This document shows positions 6,947 to 13,815 of a stretch of DNA of 16,892 bases, one piece after another. The notes below the pieces were generated by a model. That model was not told the origin of the DNA. It saw nothing but the letters and a program-made list of their open reading frames with translations, and ran no database searches. The stretch comes from DASYHS01 sp035998295 (lineage in GTDB: Bacteria; Pseudomonadota; Alphaproteobacteria; Azospirillales; Azospirillaceae). The first letter of the stretch is position 1, and each line of letters begins with the position of its first letter. The stretch is from contig NZ_DASYHS010000032.1 of the NCBI RefSeq assembly GCF_035998295.1, positions 1 through 16,892 of the forward strand. Direction: 5' to 3'. The translations under genes were made by a program, and so were the position numbers.

Positions 6947-7759
6947 TCAGGAGGCGGGATAGCCGGCCAGGGCCGCCGCCCCGAGGCTTTCGGCTTCCTG
7001 GCGCGACAGTTCCTCCAACTCGCCCTGGGAACTCGTGACGGGGGCGAACAGCGACCGCGGGGCCGTTCCCAGGAGCGAGCGAGCCGAACCGTCCGCCGCG
7101 GTCTCGCGGAGTTCGGCCTGGAACGCCTCGGCCATGCGGACCCATACGCCGCCGTGGTAGACCGCCCGCTCCCGGTCGGCATCGGTCTTGAGGATCAGCG
7201 ACAGCGCCTGCCACACGTCGTCGGTGTGGTCGTGCGAATCGTCGTACTGGCCGTGGGCGAGGTATCCGGAGAACAGCGGTTCCAGCCGGGTTCCGCGGAC
7301 CGTCTCCCAGGTCTGGCGGACCGCCTGGCGGGAGTAGGCTTCGTTGAAATAGGCGAAGACGAGGCGGGCCATCGGCCCCTCGTGCTTCGTCGCGTATTCC
7401 AGGTAGCCCATGGACAGCTTGACGCTCAGGAACGGCTCCGTCGCATAGACCGTCGCGGTGTCGACGCCCATGCGGTTCAGGTCCTTCAGGAAGAAGGCCT
7501 CGTGGAGCATTTCCTCCTCGCAGTAGCGCGCCCACAGCTTCGCCGCGCGCGGGTTGTCCCGTATCAGCGCCGGCAGCGCCGCCGCATCGGCGAGGCGGAG
7601 GAAACGGATCCTGAGCAGGACCTGGGCATGCTTGATCCGGTGGAAGTCCAGCACTTCCTCGGGGACGTCCTGCGCGTGCCTGGTCGGGATCGGCGCCGGC
7701 GCCGGGATCAGGGCGTTCAGCCGACTGCGGCAGATCTCGTTCGCATCGCGACCACCCAT
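6947..7759 (-). CDS. Haem-oxygenase-like diiron oxidase/oxygenase (HDO superfamily)
   Basis: This 270-aa, largely helical protein belongs with the 'iron-containing redox enzyme' family (relatives include UndA, the SznF central domain and CADD). Candidate diiron ligands are E83-x-x-H86, E140, and H169-x3-D173-x2-H176; the last matches the H-x3-D-x2-H signature of CADD (H174/D178/H181) and SznF (H311/D315/H318). Known members cleave C-C bonds or hydroxylate N in fatty or amino acids using O2. The ATG is preceded by the near-perfect site AAGGGAGGT (7765-7773, 5-nt spacing). It is the first gene of the seven-gene run and lies just after an AT-rich control region. The substrate is unknown. TenA-like function is less likely because the metal motif is present. 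Confidence 0.83.
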   Translation of the reverse strand: MGGRDANEICRSRLNALIPAPAPIPTRHAQDVPEEVLDFHRIKHAQVLLRIRFLRLADAAALPALIRDNPRAAKLWARYCEEEMLHEAFFLKDLNRMGVDTATVYATEPFLSVKLSMGYLEYATKHEGPMARLVFAYFNEAYSRQAVRQTWETVRGTRLEPLFSGYLAHGQYDDSHDHTDDVWQALSLILKTDADRERAVYHGGVWVRMAEAFQAELRETAADGSARSLLGTAPRSLFAPVTSSQGELEELSRQEAESLGAAALAGYPAS

Positions 7760-7773
7760 GCCCGACCTCCCTT

Positions 7774-7939
7774 CTATCTATTTCCTCGCCTCGCTAAAAA
7801 TGGTGAACGACCCGACGTTAGCGGTCAAGAAACATTAAAGATATGACGGCTATATTTACATGAATACGCCAGAATGTGCTTGCCACACACAAGTACGTGG
7901 GAAAATTATACTTAGATGACTCGAGAAAAGATTGTAAAT
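7774..7939 (-). promoter_or_regulatory. AT-rich control region upstream of the HDO operon
   Basis: This is by far the most AT-rich stretch in the window, between yqaA and the HDO gene. On the minus strand a consensus TATAAT lies at 7910-7905. A clear -35 at 16-18 nt is lacking; TTTACA (7938-7933) sits 22 nt upstream. A second option is TTGACC near 7831-7826 with a poor -10. The weak -35 suggests dependence on an activator (inference). The leader would be about 140 nt. Confidence 0.5.
7876..7896. promoter_or_regulatory. Imperfect 21-bp dyad, possible operator
   Basis: GTGCTTG (7876-7882) and CAAGTAC (7890-7896) form an inverted repeat with 6 of 7 positions matching and a 7-nt spacer. It begins 8 nt downstream of the TATAAT on the minus strand, covering the likely transcription start, where a repressor would act. 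No regulator gene lies next to it. Confidence 0.4.
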
Positions 7940-8386
7940 TTACGAGGAATACACAAGAAACCAGTCCGTGAAGCCGGCAAGCACCGCATAGCGTGCCGTC
8001 TTGCCGATGCCGACCAGAAACAGGAACGGCAGGAACGGCGTGCGCAACGCGCCCGCGACCACCGTCAGCGGGTCGCCGACCACGGGGACCCAGGCGAACA
8101 GCAGGGACCAGATCCCGAAGCGGCGGTACCACCGCTCGGCGCGCGCGTACTGCGCCTCGGGAATGCGGAGCCGGCGCGTGCGGCGCAGGCGTTCCAGCCC
8201 ACGGCCGAGCGCCCAGTTGACGCAGGAACCGGCGGTGTTTCCGACGCTGGCGACCGCGACCAGGAGGACGGGGTCGGCCGCCCCCGCCGCGACCAGCCCC
8301 GCGAGCGCCAGCTCGCTCTGCGCGGGGAGCACGGTCGCGGCCAGGAAGGCGGCCAGGAACAGCCCGGCGAAGGCCGCGGCGTCCAT
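7940..8386 (-). CDS. yqaA: YqaA/DedA-like (SNARE-associated) small membrane protein
   Basis: This 148-aa inner-membrane protein has several hydrophobic helices: residues about 5-33, 36-56, 90-112 and 117-140. The family features are an N-terminal LPAQSELALAGLV, then VGNTAGSCVNWALGRG, and the conserved RFGIWSLLFAWVPVVGDPLTVVAGALR (about 94-120). YqaA proteins are short relatives of DedA, whose members are linked to lipid carrier flipping and envelope stability; the function of this short form is not established. The ATG has GGAGG 5 nt upstream and lies 13 nt after the hslO stop, so it is probably the last gene of the argD-argF-hslO operon. Confidence 0.87.
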   Translation of the reverse strand: MDAAAFAGLFLAAFLAATVLPAQSELALAGLVAAGAADPVLLVAVASVGNTAGSCVNWALGRGLERLRRTRRLRIPEAQYARAERWYRRFGIWSLLFAWVPVVGDPLTVVAGALRTPFLPFLFLVGIGKTARYAVLAGFTDWFLVYSS

Positions 8387-8399
8387 CGGGCCTCCGGCG

Positions 8400-9320
8400 T
8401 CAGCCTTCGTAGACCCGAGCCAGCTCGCCGTCGTCGAAGCCGTAGGTGTTGCTGCAGAACTGGCAGGTCACCTGGACCTGGCCGTCCACCTTCAGCTCCT
8501 CGATCTCGGAGCGGGGCAGCGAGCGCAGCACCGTGCTGACACGCTCGCGCGAGCAGCGGCAGCCGGCGCGCACGGGCACGGGCGGCCAGACCCGCACCCC
8601 TTCCTCGTGGAAGAGGCGGAAGAGCAGGTCGTTGGCGGGCAGGCGCGGATCGGTCAGCTCGGCGGGGGTCGCCGAACTCATCAGTACCATGGCGCGCCGC
8701 CAGTCGTCCTCGTCGTCGCTGGCACGCACGAGGGTCCCGCCCTCCTCCGGCATGCGCTGGAGCAGCAGGGCGCCGCCGCGCCACCCCTCGCCTTCGCTGC
8801 CCTGGCGGGCGACGGTGACCGTCATCCCGGTCTCGAGCTGCTCGGACTGGCGGAAATAGTGGTTGACGCTCTCGGTCAGCGTCGCGCCCGTCAGCTCGAC
8901 GATGCCCTGGTAGCGCTCGGTGTTCTCGCCCTGGTCGACCGTGAAGGCGAGATAGCCTTTCCCCAGCAGGGCCGGGATCGAGTTCGCGCCGGGCGCGAGG
9001 TCCGCGACGCGGTCCTCGTCGAAATGCGCGTAGCCGCGCAGGTCGCCGGCACTCGTCACGTCGGCGACGATCATGCCGACGGGACCGTCGCCCTTCGCCT
9101 GCAGCGTGAAGATGCCGTCGTATTTCAGCATCCCGGCCAGCGCCACGGCGAGCGTGATCGTCTGGCCCAGCAGGTCGGCGACCGGCTCGGGATAGGCGTG
9201 TCGGGACAAGATCTCGTCGAGCACGCCGCCCAGTCGGACGAACCGTCCGCGCAGATGCGACGTGTCGAGCTGGAAGGTTTGAATGACGTCGTCGTCCAGG
9301 GGACGCTCGTTATAAGTCAA
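8400..9320 (-). CDS. hslO: Redox-regulated chaperone Hsp33 (HslO)
   Basis: This 306-aa cytosolic holdase is switched on by oxidation. The start region DDVIQTFQL is typical. The zinc-binding redox switch is complete: C254-R-C256 and C286-Q-F-C289 near the C-terminus. Under oxidative stress these cysteines form disulfides, release zinc and expose the client-binding surface. The start is TTG at 9320: no ATG or GTG lies nearby, the conserved N-terminus begins within about ten codons, and a GGAG sits 9 nt upstream inside the last argF codons. Only 3 nt separate it from the argF stop, so it is co-transcribed with the arginine genes. Confidence 0.95.
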   Translation of the reverse strand: MTYNERPLDDDVIQTFQLDTSHLRGRFVRLGGVLDEILSRHAYPEPVADLLGQTITLAVALAGMLKYDGIFTLQAKGDGPVGMIVADVTSAGDLRGYAHFDEDRVADLAPGANSIPALLGKGYLAFTVDQGENTERYQGIVELTGATLTESVNHYFRQSEQLETGMTVTVARQGSEGEGWRGGALLLQRMPEEGGTLVRASDDEDDWRRAMVLMSSATPAELTDPRLPANDLLFRLFHEEGVRVWPPVPVRAGCRCSRERVSTVLRSLPRSEIEELKVDGQVQVTCQFCSNTYGFDDGELARVYEG

Positions 9321-9323
9321 GAC

Positions 9324-10229
9324 TCAGGACTCCAGGCACCAGCACAAGATGCCCTTCTGGGCGTGCAGGCGGTTCTCCGCCTCGTCCCAGACCACCGACT
9401 GGGGACCGTCGATGACGCCGGCCGTCACTTCCTCCCCGCGGTGGACGGGCAAGCAGTGCATGAATATGGCGTCCCCGGCCGCCAGTTTCATCAGCCGCTC
9501 GTCGACGCGAAAGGGGGCCAGCAGGTTGTGGCGCGGCCCGTCGTCGGCATGGTTCATCGACACCCAGGTATCCGTGACGACGCAGTCGGCACCCGCGACC
9601 GCATCGTCCGGGGACGACGCCATGCGGACGCGCCCGCCGTGCCGGCGCGCCCAGTCCAGCAGTTCGGCCGGCGGCGCCAGGGCTTCCGGGCAGGCGAGCC
9701 GCAGCTCGAAATCGAACTTCACAGCCGCGTGGATCCAGCTCACGGCCATGTTGTTGCCGTCGCCGCTCCAGGCGACGACCTTGCCCGCGATCGGCCCGCG
9801 ATGTTCCTCGAAGGTCATCACGTCGGCCATGAGCTGGCAGGGATGGGAGCGGTCGGTGAGCCCGTTGATGACCGGTACGCTCGCGTACCGGGCGAGCTCG
9901 CGCAGCTTCTCGTCGTTGTCCGTGCGCAGCATGATCGCGTCGACGTAGCGCGACAGGACCCGCGCGGTATCGGCGACGCTCTCGCCGCGCCCGAGCTGCA
10001 TCTCGCTCGCCGACAGCATGATAGCCTCGCCGCCGAGCTGGCGCATGCCGGCCTCGAACGAGACGCGCGTCCGGGTCGACGGCTTCTCGAAGATCAGCGC
10101 CAGCGTCTTGCCGACCAGCGGACGGTCGCTCCGCCGGCCCTTCTTCAGCTCGCCGGCCCGGGCCAGTATGTCGCGGAGCACCGGCAGGTCGAACTCGTCC
10201 AGGTCCAGGAAGTGCCGGGGCGCGGTCAT
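9324..10229 (-). CDS. argF: Ornithine carbamoyltransferase (ArgF)
   Basis: This 301-aa cytosolic enzyme makes citrulline from ornithine and carbamoyl phosphate in arginine synthesis. The carbamoyl-phosphate loop STRTR is at 51-55, HPCQ at 129-132, the ornithine-binding segment DTWVSM at 220-225, and HCLP at 258-261. The length is usual for the anabolic enzyme. The ATG at 10229 overlaps the argD stop as ATGA, so the two are translationally coupled. The more upstream in-frame reading overlaps argD and is not real. The residues after SM differ from the common SMG loop, but this is normal in alphaproteobacterial enzymes. Confidence 0.96.
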   Translation of the reverse strand: MTAPRHFLDLDEFDLPVLRDILARAGELKKGRRSDRPLVGKTLALIFEKPSTRTRVSFEAGMRQLGGEAIMLSASEMQLGRGESVADTARVLSRYVDAIMLRTDNDEKLRELARYASVPVINGLTDRSHPCQLMADVMTFEEHRGPIAGKVVAWSGDGNNMAVSWIHAAVKFDFELRLACPEALAPPAELLDWARRHGGRVRMASSPDDAVAGADCVVTDTWVSMNHADDGPRHNLLAPFRVDERLMKLAAGDAIFMHCLPVHRGEEVTAGVIDGPQSVVWDEAENRLHAQKGILCWCLES

Positions 10230-11407
10230 GACGCCCCCAGCTCGCCGCATACCCGGTCGATGGTCGACACGGCCTCCTCGATCTCGGCCTCGCCGATGGT
10301 GAGCGGCGGCAGCAGGCGGATCACGTTGTCCCCAGCCGGGACCGTCAGCATCCCCTGGGCACGCAGCGCCTCGATGACCTTGCCGTTGGCGACGGCCGGC
10401 GCGACCTTCAGCCCGAGCATCAGCCCCACGCCGCGCAGATCCGCCAGGACCTTGGGATGACGGCGCACGGTGGCCTCCAGCCGGCGCCGGAGCAGGTCGC
10501 CCGTCTCCTGCACGCGGGCCAGGAAACCCGGCTCGGCGACGACGTCCAGCACCGCGTTGGCGACGGCCATCGCGAGGGGATTGCCGCCGTAGGTCGAGCC
10601 ATGGGTACCCGGGGTCATGCCGACGGCCGCGCGTTCGGTCGCGAGGCACGCGCCGACCGGGAAGCCGCCGCCGATGCCCTTGGCGATGCACATCACGTCC
10701 GGCGCGATGCCGGCCCATTCATGGGCGAACAGCCTGCCGGTCCGGCCGACCCCGGTCTGGATCTCGTCGAGCAGCAGCAGGATGCCGAACTCGTCGCAGA
10801 TCTCCCGCAATGCCCGCAGGTAGTCGACCGCCGCCGGGCGGACGCCGCCCTCGCCGAGGATCGGCTCGAGGCTGATGCCGGCGGTCTCGTGCGTGATCGC
10901 GGCACGCAGCTCGTTCAGGTTGCCGAAGGCGACCTGGTCGAAGCCCTCGACCAGCGGACCGAAGCCCTTCACGAGCTTTTCCTGCTTGGCGGCCGAGATC
11001 GCGCTCATGGTGCGGCCGTGGAAGGCGTTCTCGACCGTGATGACGCGCCACCGCTCGGGGTTGCCGGTCGCGTTCTGGTACTTGCGGACGACCTTGACCC
11101 CGCATTCCCACGCCTCGACGCCGGAGTTCGTGAAGAACACCGTGTCCGCGAAGGTCAGCTCGACCAGCCGGCGCGCCAGTACCTCCTGGCCCGGGACGCG
11201 GTACAGGTTGGAGGTGTGCCAGAGTTTCCTCGCCTGGGCGGTCAGGGCTTCGACCAGGTGCGGATGGGCGTGCCCGAGACTGACGACGGCCACACCGGCA
11301 GCGAAGTCGAGGTATCGTCGGCCATGCCGGTCGAAGAGATAGGATCCTTCCCCGCGCTCGAACTCGAGGTCGGCGCGGCCATAGGTCGGCATGACGGCAG
11401 GTATCAC
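10226..11407 (-). CDS. argD: Acetylornithine aminotransferase (ArgD)
   Basis: This 393-aa PLP-dependent class III aminotransferase converts N-acetylglutamate semialdehyde to N-acetylornithine, and often also acts in lysine synthesis. The PLP lysine is K243 in IAKGIGGGFP; D214-E215 in LLLDEIQTGVGRTG bind the cofactor ring. The start is GTG at 11407 (MIPAVMPTY): it has GGGGGAG 5 nt upstream and matches the usual alphaproteobacterial N-terminus, whereas the ATG at 11392 would be 20 nt from that site. It is the first gene of the argD-argF-hslO-yqaA run. A related succinylornithine or GABA transaminase is less likely given the argF neighbour. Confidence 0.95.
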   Translation of the reverse strand: MIPAVMPTYGRADLEFERGEGSYLFDRHGRRYLDFAAGVAVVSLGHAHPHLVEALTAQARKLWHTSNLYRVPGQEVLARRLVELTFADTVFFTNSGVEAWECGVKVVRKYQNATGNPERWRVITVENAFHGRTMSAISAAKQEKLVKGFGPLVEGFDQVAFGNLNELRAAITHETAGISLEPILGEGGVRPAAVDYLRALREICDEFGILLLLDEIQTGVGRTGRLFAHEWAGIAPDVMCIAKGIGGGFPVGACLATERAAVGMTPGTHGSTYGGNPLAMAVANAVLDVVAEPGFLARVQETGDLLRRRLEATVRRHPKVLADLRGVGLMLGLKVAPAVANGKVIEALRAQGMLTVPAGDNVIRLLPPLTIGEAEIEEAVSTIDRVCGELGAS

Positions 11408-11433
11408 GGAAACTCCCCCGGCGGGCGAAACCC

Positions 11434-11459
11434 CTCGGCGGCCGGACTTCGCCGCCGAG
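11434..11459. promoter_or_regulatory. 9-bp leader hairpin upstream of argD
   Basis: Perfect arms CTCGGCGGC (11434-11442) and GCCGCCGAG (11451-11459) have an 8-nt loop. In the predicted argD transcript it lies near the 5' end, about 27 nt before the start codon. No U tract follows it, so it is not a plain terminator; it may stabilise the mRNA or tune translation. Confidence 0.5.
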
Positions 11460-11474
11460 CGGAAAAAGAGCCAG

Positions 11475-11503
11475 ACTATCCAAAGTGGGCGCGCGGCTGT
11501 CAA
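11475..11503 (-). promoter_or_regulatory. Sigma70-type promoter of the argD operon
   Basis: On the minus strand a perfect TTGACA (11503-11498) is followed by a 17-nt spacer and GATAGT (11480-11475, 4 of 6 to TATAAT). Transcription should start near 11468, giving a leader of about 60 nt. The promoter starts 17 nt beyond the stop of the permease gene, so the arginine operon is likely transcribed independently of the ABC genes. Confidence 0.7.
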
Positions 11504-11520
11504 CTGCGCGTTCCGCCCGT

Positions 11521-12312
11521 TCAGGGCCTGAGCTTGTAGCCCGTGCGGATCAGGTGGTTGCAGGCGAACCAGAGCACGGCCGAGCTGCCCACGAGCACGG
11601 CGGCCGAGCGCAGGGGCGGCTGGTCGCCCGTGCCGAGGAAGCCGTAGCGGAAGCCGTCGATGGCATGGAAGATCGGGTTCAGCCGGACGAGACCGGCGAC
11701 CAGCGGCGGCAGCAGGTCGACCGGCGCGAAGAGGCCGGACAGGAAGATCAGCGGCATCAGGAAGAACGCGAAGGCGGCTGCGAGATGGTCCCACTTCTCG
11801 CCCCACAGCCCGATCAGGATGCCGAACAGCGACAGCGTCAGCGAGCCGAGCCCCCCGAACAGCACGACCATCCAGGGATGGACGGGTGCTACCGGCCAGA
11901 TCAGCAGGGCCGCGGCATAGGTGACGCCGCCCGTGACCACCCCGGCGGCGGTTCCCGCGAGCGCGTAGCAGGCCGTGAGCTCGGCGGCGCTCAGCGGCGC
12001 GCCCAGGATGTCGGAGATGACCCCCTCGATCTTGTCGAACAGCAGCGAGAAGCTGGTCGTCTCGGCCGCGCGCAGCAGGATCGACAGCATCACCAGGCCG
12101 GGCAGCAGAAAGGCCAGCACCGCGTCGCCCTGGGACGTCCCGCGCGCGTCGCCCAGCGCGAAGGCGAAGACCAGGAAATAGATCAGCGCCGAGAACGCCG
12201 GGGCCGCGATCGTCTCCCACGCGTCGATGACGTAGCGCCGCAGCTCGCGCCGCAGCAGCGTGCGCATGCCGATCCAGTTGACGCTGCCGACCGTGCGCGG
12301 GAGGACCGTCAT
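11521..12312 (-). CDS. ABC-2 type transporter permease, second of a pair
   Basis: This 263-aa inner-membrane protein has about six transmembrane segments. It carries the ABC-2/NodJ-like features: an N-terminal amphipathic VNWIGMRTLLRRELRRYV, a central LLPGLVMLSILLRAAETTSFSL, the conserved MPLIFLSGLFAPVDLLPP (about 180-197), and NPIFHAIDGFRYGFLG near the end. It is clearly paralogous to the upstream permease (shared VNW..G start, FRYGF and a YKL C-terminus), so the two probably form a heterodimer. The ATG overlaps the upstream stop (ATGA, 12309-12312). Substrates of this family include polysaccharides, lipids and drugs; none is assignable. No ATPase gene is in the window. Confidence 0.9.
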   Translation of the reverse strand: MTVLPRTVGSVNWIGMRTLLRRELRRYVIDAWETIAAPAFSALIYFLVFAFALGDARGTSQGDAVLAFLLPGLVMLSILLRAAETTSFSLLFDKIEGVISDILGAPLSAAELTACYALAGTAAGVVTGGVTYAAALLIWPVAPVHPWMVVLFGGLGSLTLSLFGILIGLWGEKWDHLAAAFAFFLMPLIFLSGLFAPVDLLPPLVAGLVRLNPIFHAIDGFRYGFLGTGDQPPLRSAAVLVGSSAVLWFACNHLIRTGYKLRP

Positions 12313-13112
12313 GCCTTCAGCTTGTATCCCGTCGCGATCATGCGCAACAGCAGCGCCCACAGCAGCAGGTTGGTGCCGGCCAGCACCGCGACGCCGACCG
12401 CCAGCGTGCCGTCGCTCTGCCCGATGAAGCCGTAGCGGAACCCGTCGATCATGTAGAAGAACGGGTTCGCGTGCGCCACCCACCAGAACGGCTCCGGCAG
12501 CCTGTCCACGGTGTAGAAGGTACCGGACAGGAAGGTGAGCGGCGTGACGACGAAGTTCGTGAAGGCGGCGATGTGGTCGAACTTCTCGGCCCAGATCCCG
12601 CCGATCAGGCCCAGCAGCGCCAGCATCATCGAGGCCATCACCGCGTGGTAGACGACGAAGAACGGCGAATGGATGCCGATCGGCACGAAAGCCAGGATCG
12701 CCAGCGTGGTCGCGGTCCCGACCACCAGGCCCCGCGTCACCCCGCCCAGCACGAAGCCGAGCGCCAGCTCGATCCCCGACAGCGGCGGCATCAGCACGTC
12801 GACGATGTTGCCCTGGACCTTGCTGATCACCATCGATGAGGAGGTGTTGGCGAAGGCGTTCTGCGCCATGGACATCATCACGAGCCCGGGCGCGAGGAAC
12901 TCCAGGAACGGGACGTTGCCGGCGCGCCGGACGACGCCGCCGAGCGCCAGCGCGAAGATCGCGTAGAACAGCAGCGTCGTGACGACCGGAGCGGCTATGG
13001 TCTGGGTGTAGACCTTGAGGAAGCGCCGGACCTCCCTGTGGTACAGCGTCCACAGGCCGACCCAGTTGACGAGGCCGACGTCGCGGGGCAGTGGTGGGGT
13101 ATGGGTGTTCAT
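12309..13112 (-). CDS. ABC-2 type transporter permease, first of a pair
   Basis: This 267-aa permease has six predicted membrane helices and the family pattern: VGLWTLYHREVRRFLK at the N-terminus, LEFLAPGLVMMSMAQNAFANTSSSM (about 69-94), the conserved VVTPLTFLSGTFYTVDRLPEP (about 188-208), and NPFFYMIDGFRYGFIG. It resembles the YadH/NodJ class of exporter permeases. It is translationally coupled to the second permease. The start ATG at 13112 has no strong ribosome site, but the N-terminus lines up with the partner. recX diverges from it across 104 nt, so a promoter for this pair should lie there; I could not pick out convincing boxes. Confidence 0.9.
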   Translation of the reverse strand: MNTHTPPLPRDVGLVNWVGLWTLYHREVRRFLKVYTQTIAAPVVTTLLFYAIFALALGGVVRRAGNVPFLEFLAPGLVMMSMAQNAFANTSSSMVISKVQGNIVDVLMPPLSGIELALGFVLGGVTRGLVVGTATTLAILAFVPIGIHSPFFVVYHAVMASMMLALLGLIGGIWAEKFDHIAAFTNFVVTPLTFLSGTFYTVDRLPEPFWWVAHANPFFYMIDGFRYGFIGQSDGTLAVGVAVLAGTNLLLWALLLRMIATGYKLKA

Positions 13113-13216
13113 GGCTCGGACGTCTTGAAGGGTGGCGGAGGTTACCCCGAAGCAACGGGCCGTGCAAACCCGGGGGCCGGAGCCGGAGCGGGCGGGCGAC
13201 GAACGGGAGGGCGGCG

Positions 13217-13792
13217 ATGAACGATCCGAAATCCGGCGAAAACGCAGGGCACGGCGGGCGCAAGCCGCCCCGCCGCGTCACGCCCGACTATCTGGAGAAC
13301 GCAGCCCTGCACTATCTGCAACGCTTCGCGAGCTCGAGCGCCAATCTGCGCCGCGTGCTGATGGGCAAGGTCGAGCGCTCGGCGCGCGCCCACGGCACCG
13401 ACCGGGAGGAAGGTGCCCGCTGGGTCGACGCCCTGGTCGAGCGCTACCTGCGCAGCGGCCTGCTGGACGACCGCGCCTATGCCGAGGCGCGCGCCGCCAG
13501 CCTGCACCGGCGCGGCGCGTCGACCCGGGCGATCCGCGAGAAGCTTGCGACCAAGGGCATCGACCGCGACCAAGCGGCGGCGGCAGTGGCGGCGGTCGAC
13601 GCCGACATCGCCGGCGACATGGACCTGGCGGCGGCGGCGGCCTTCGCGCGACGCCGCCGGCTCGGCCCGTTCCGCAGGGAGGACCGGGAGGCGCACCGCC
13701 AGCGCGACCTCGCGGCACTGGGCCGGGCAGGCTTCGGCTACGAGACGGCGCGGCGCGTCGTCGACGCCGCCGATCCCGACGCGATCGAGTGA
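13217..13792 (+). CDS. recX: Regulatory protein RecX
   Basis: This 191-aa cytosolic protein is expected to bind and modulate RecA filaments. The three-helix RecX repeats are visible. After a basic, poorly conserved N-terminal 25 residues comes DYLENAALHYLQRFASSSANLRRVL (about 26-50), then the signature LDDRAYAEARAASLHRRGASTRAIREKLATKGI (about 83-115), and a third repeat ending in GFGYETARRVVD. A longer in-frame reading exists upstream, but the ATG at 13217 has GGGAGG 6 nt before it and fits the family. It is divergent from the ABC permeases and converges on the NlpC/P60 gene. recA is not in the window, which is usual for recX in alphaproteobacteria. Confidence 0.88.
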   Translation: MNDPKSGENAGHGGRKPPRRVTPDYLENAALHYLQRFASSSANLRRVLMGKVERSARAHGTDREEGARWVDALVERYLRSGLLDDRAYAEARAASLHRRGASTRAIREKLATKGIDRDQAAAAVAAVDADIAGDMDLAAAAAFARRRRLGPFRREDREAHRQRDLAALGRAGFGYETARRVVDAADPDAIE

Positions 13793-13815
13793 GGTCCCGG
13801 CCGCGGCACCCGGTC

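Noticed and set aside
7870..7890. Possible sigma54 promoter (TGGCAAG with a downstream TTC)
   Set aside because: The invariant GG-N10-GC spacing is not met on the minus strand.
7818..8132. Minus-strand reading running from yqaA into the AT-rich region
   Set aside because: It overlaps yqaA in another frame and has no ribosome site; the AT-rich end is better explained as a promoter region.
5249..10460. Long plus-strand open frames opposite the hydrolase to argF genes
   Set aside because: These are low-complexity shadows of the minus-strand genes; no conserved domain is visible in them.
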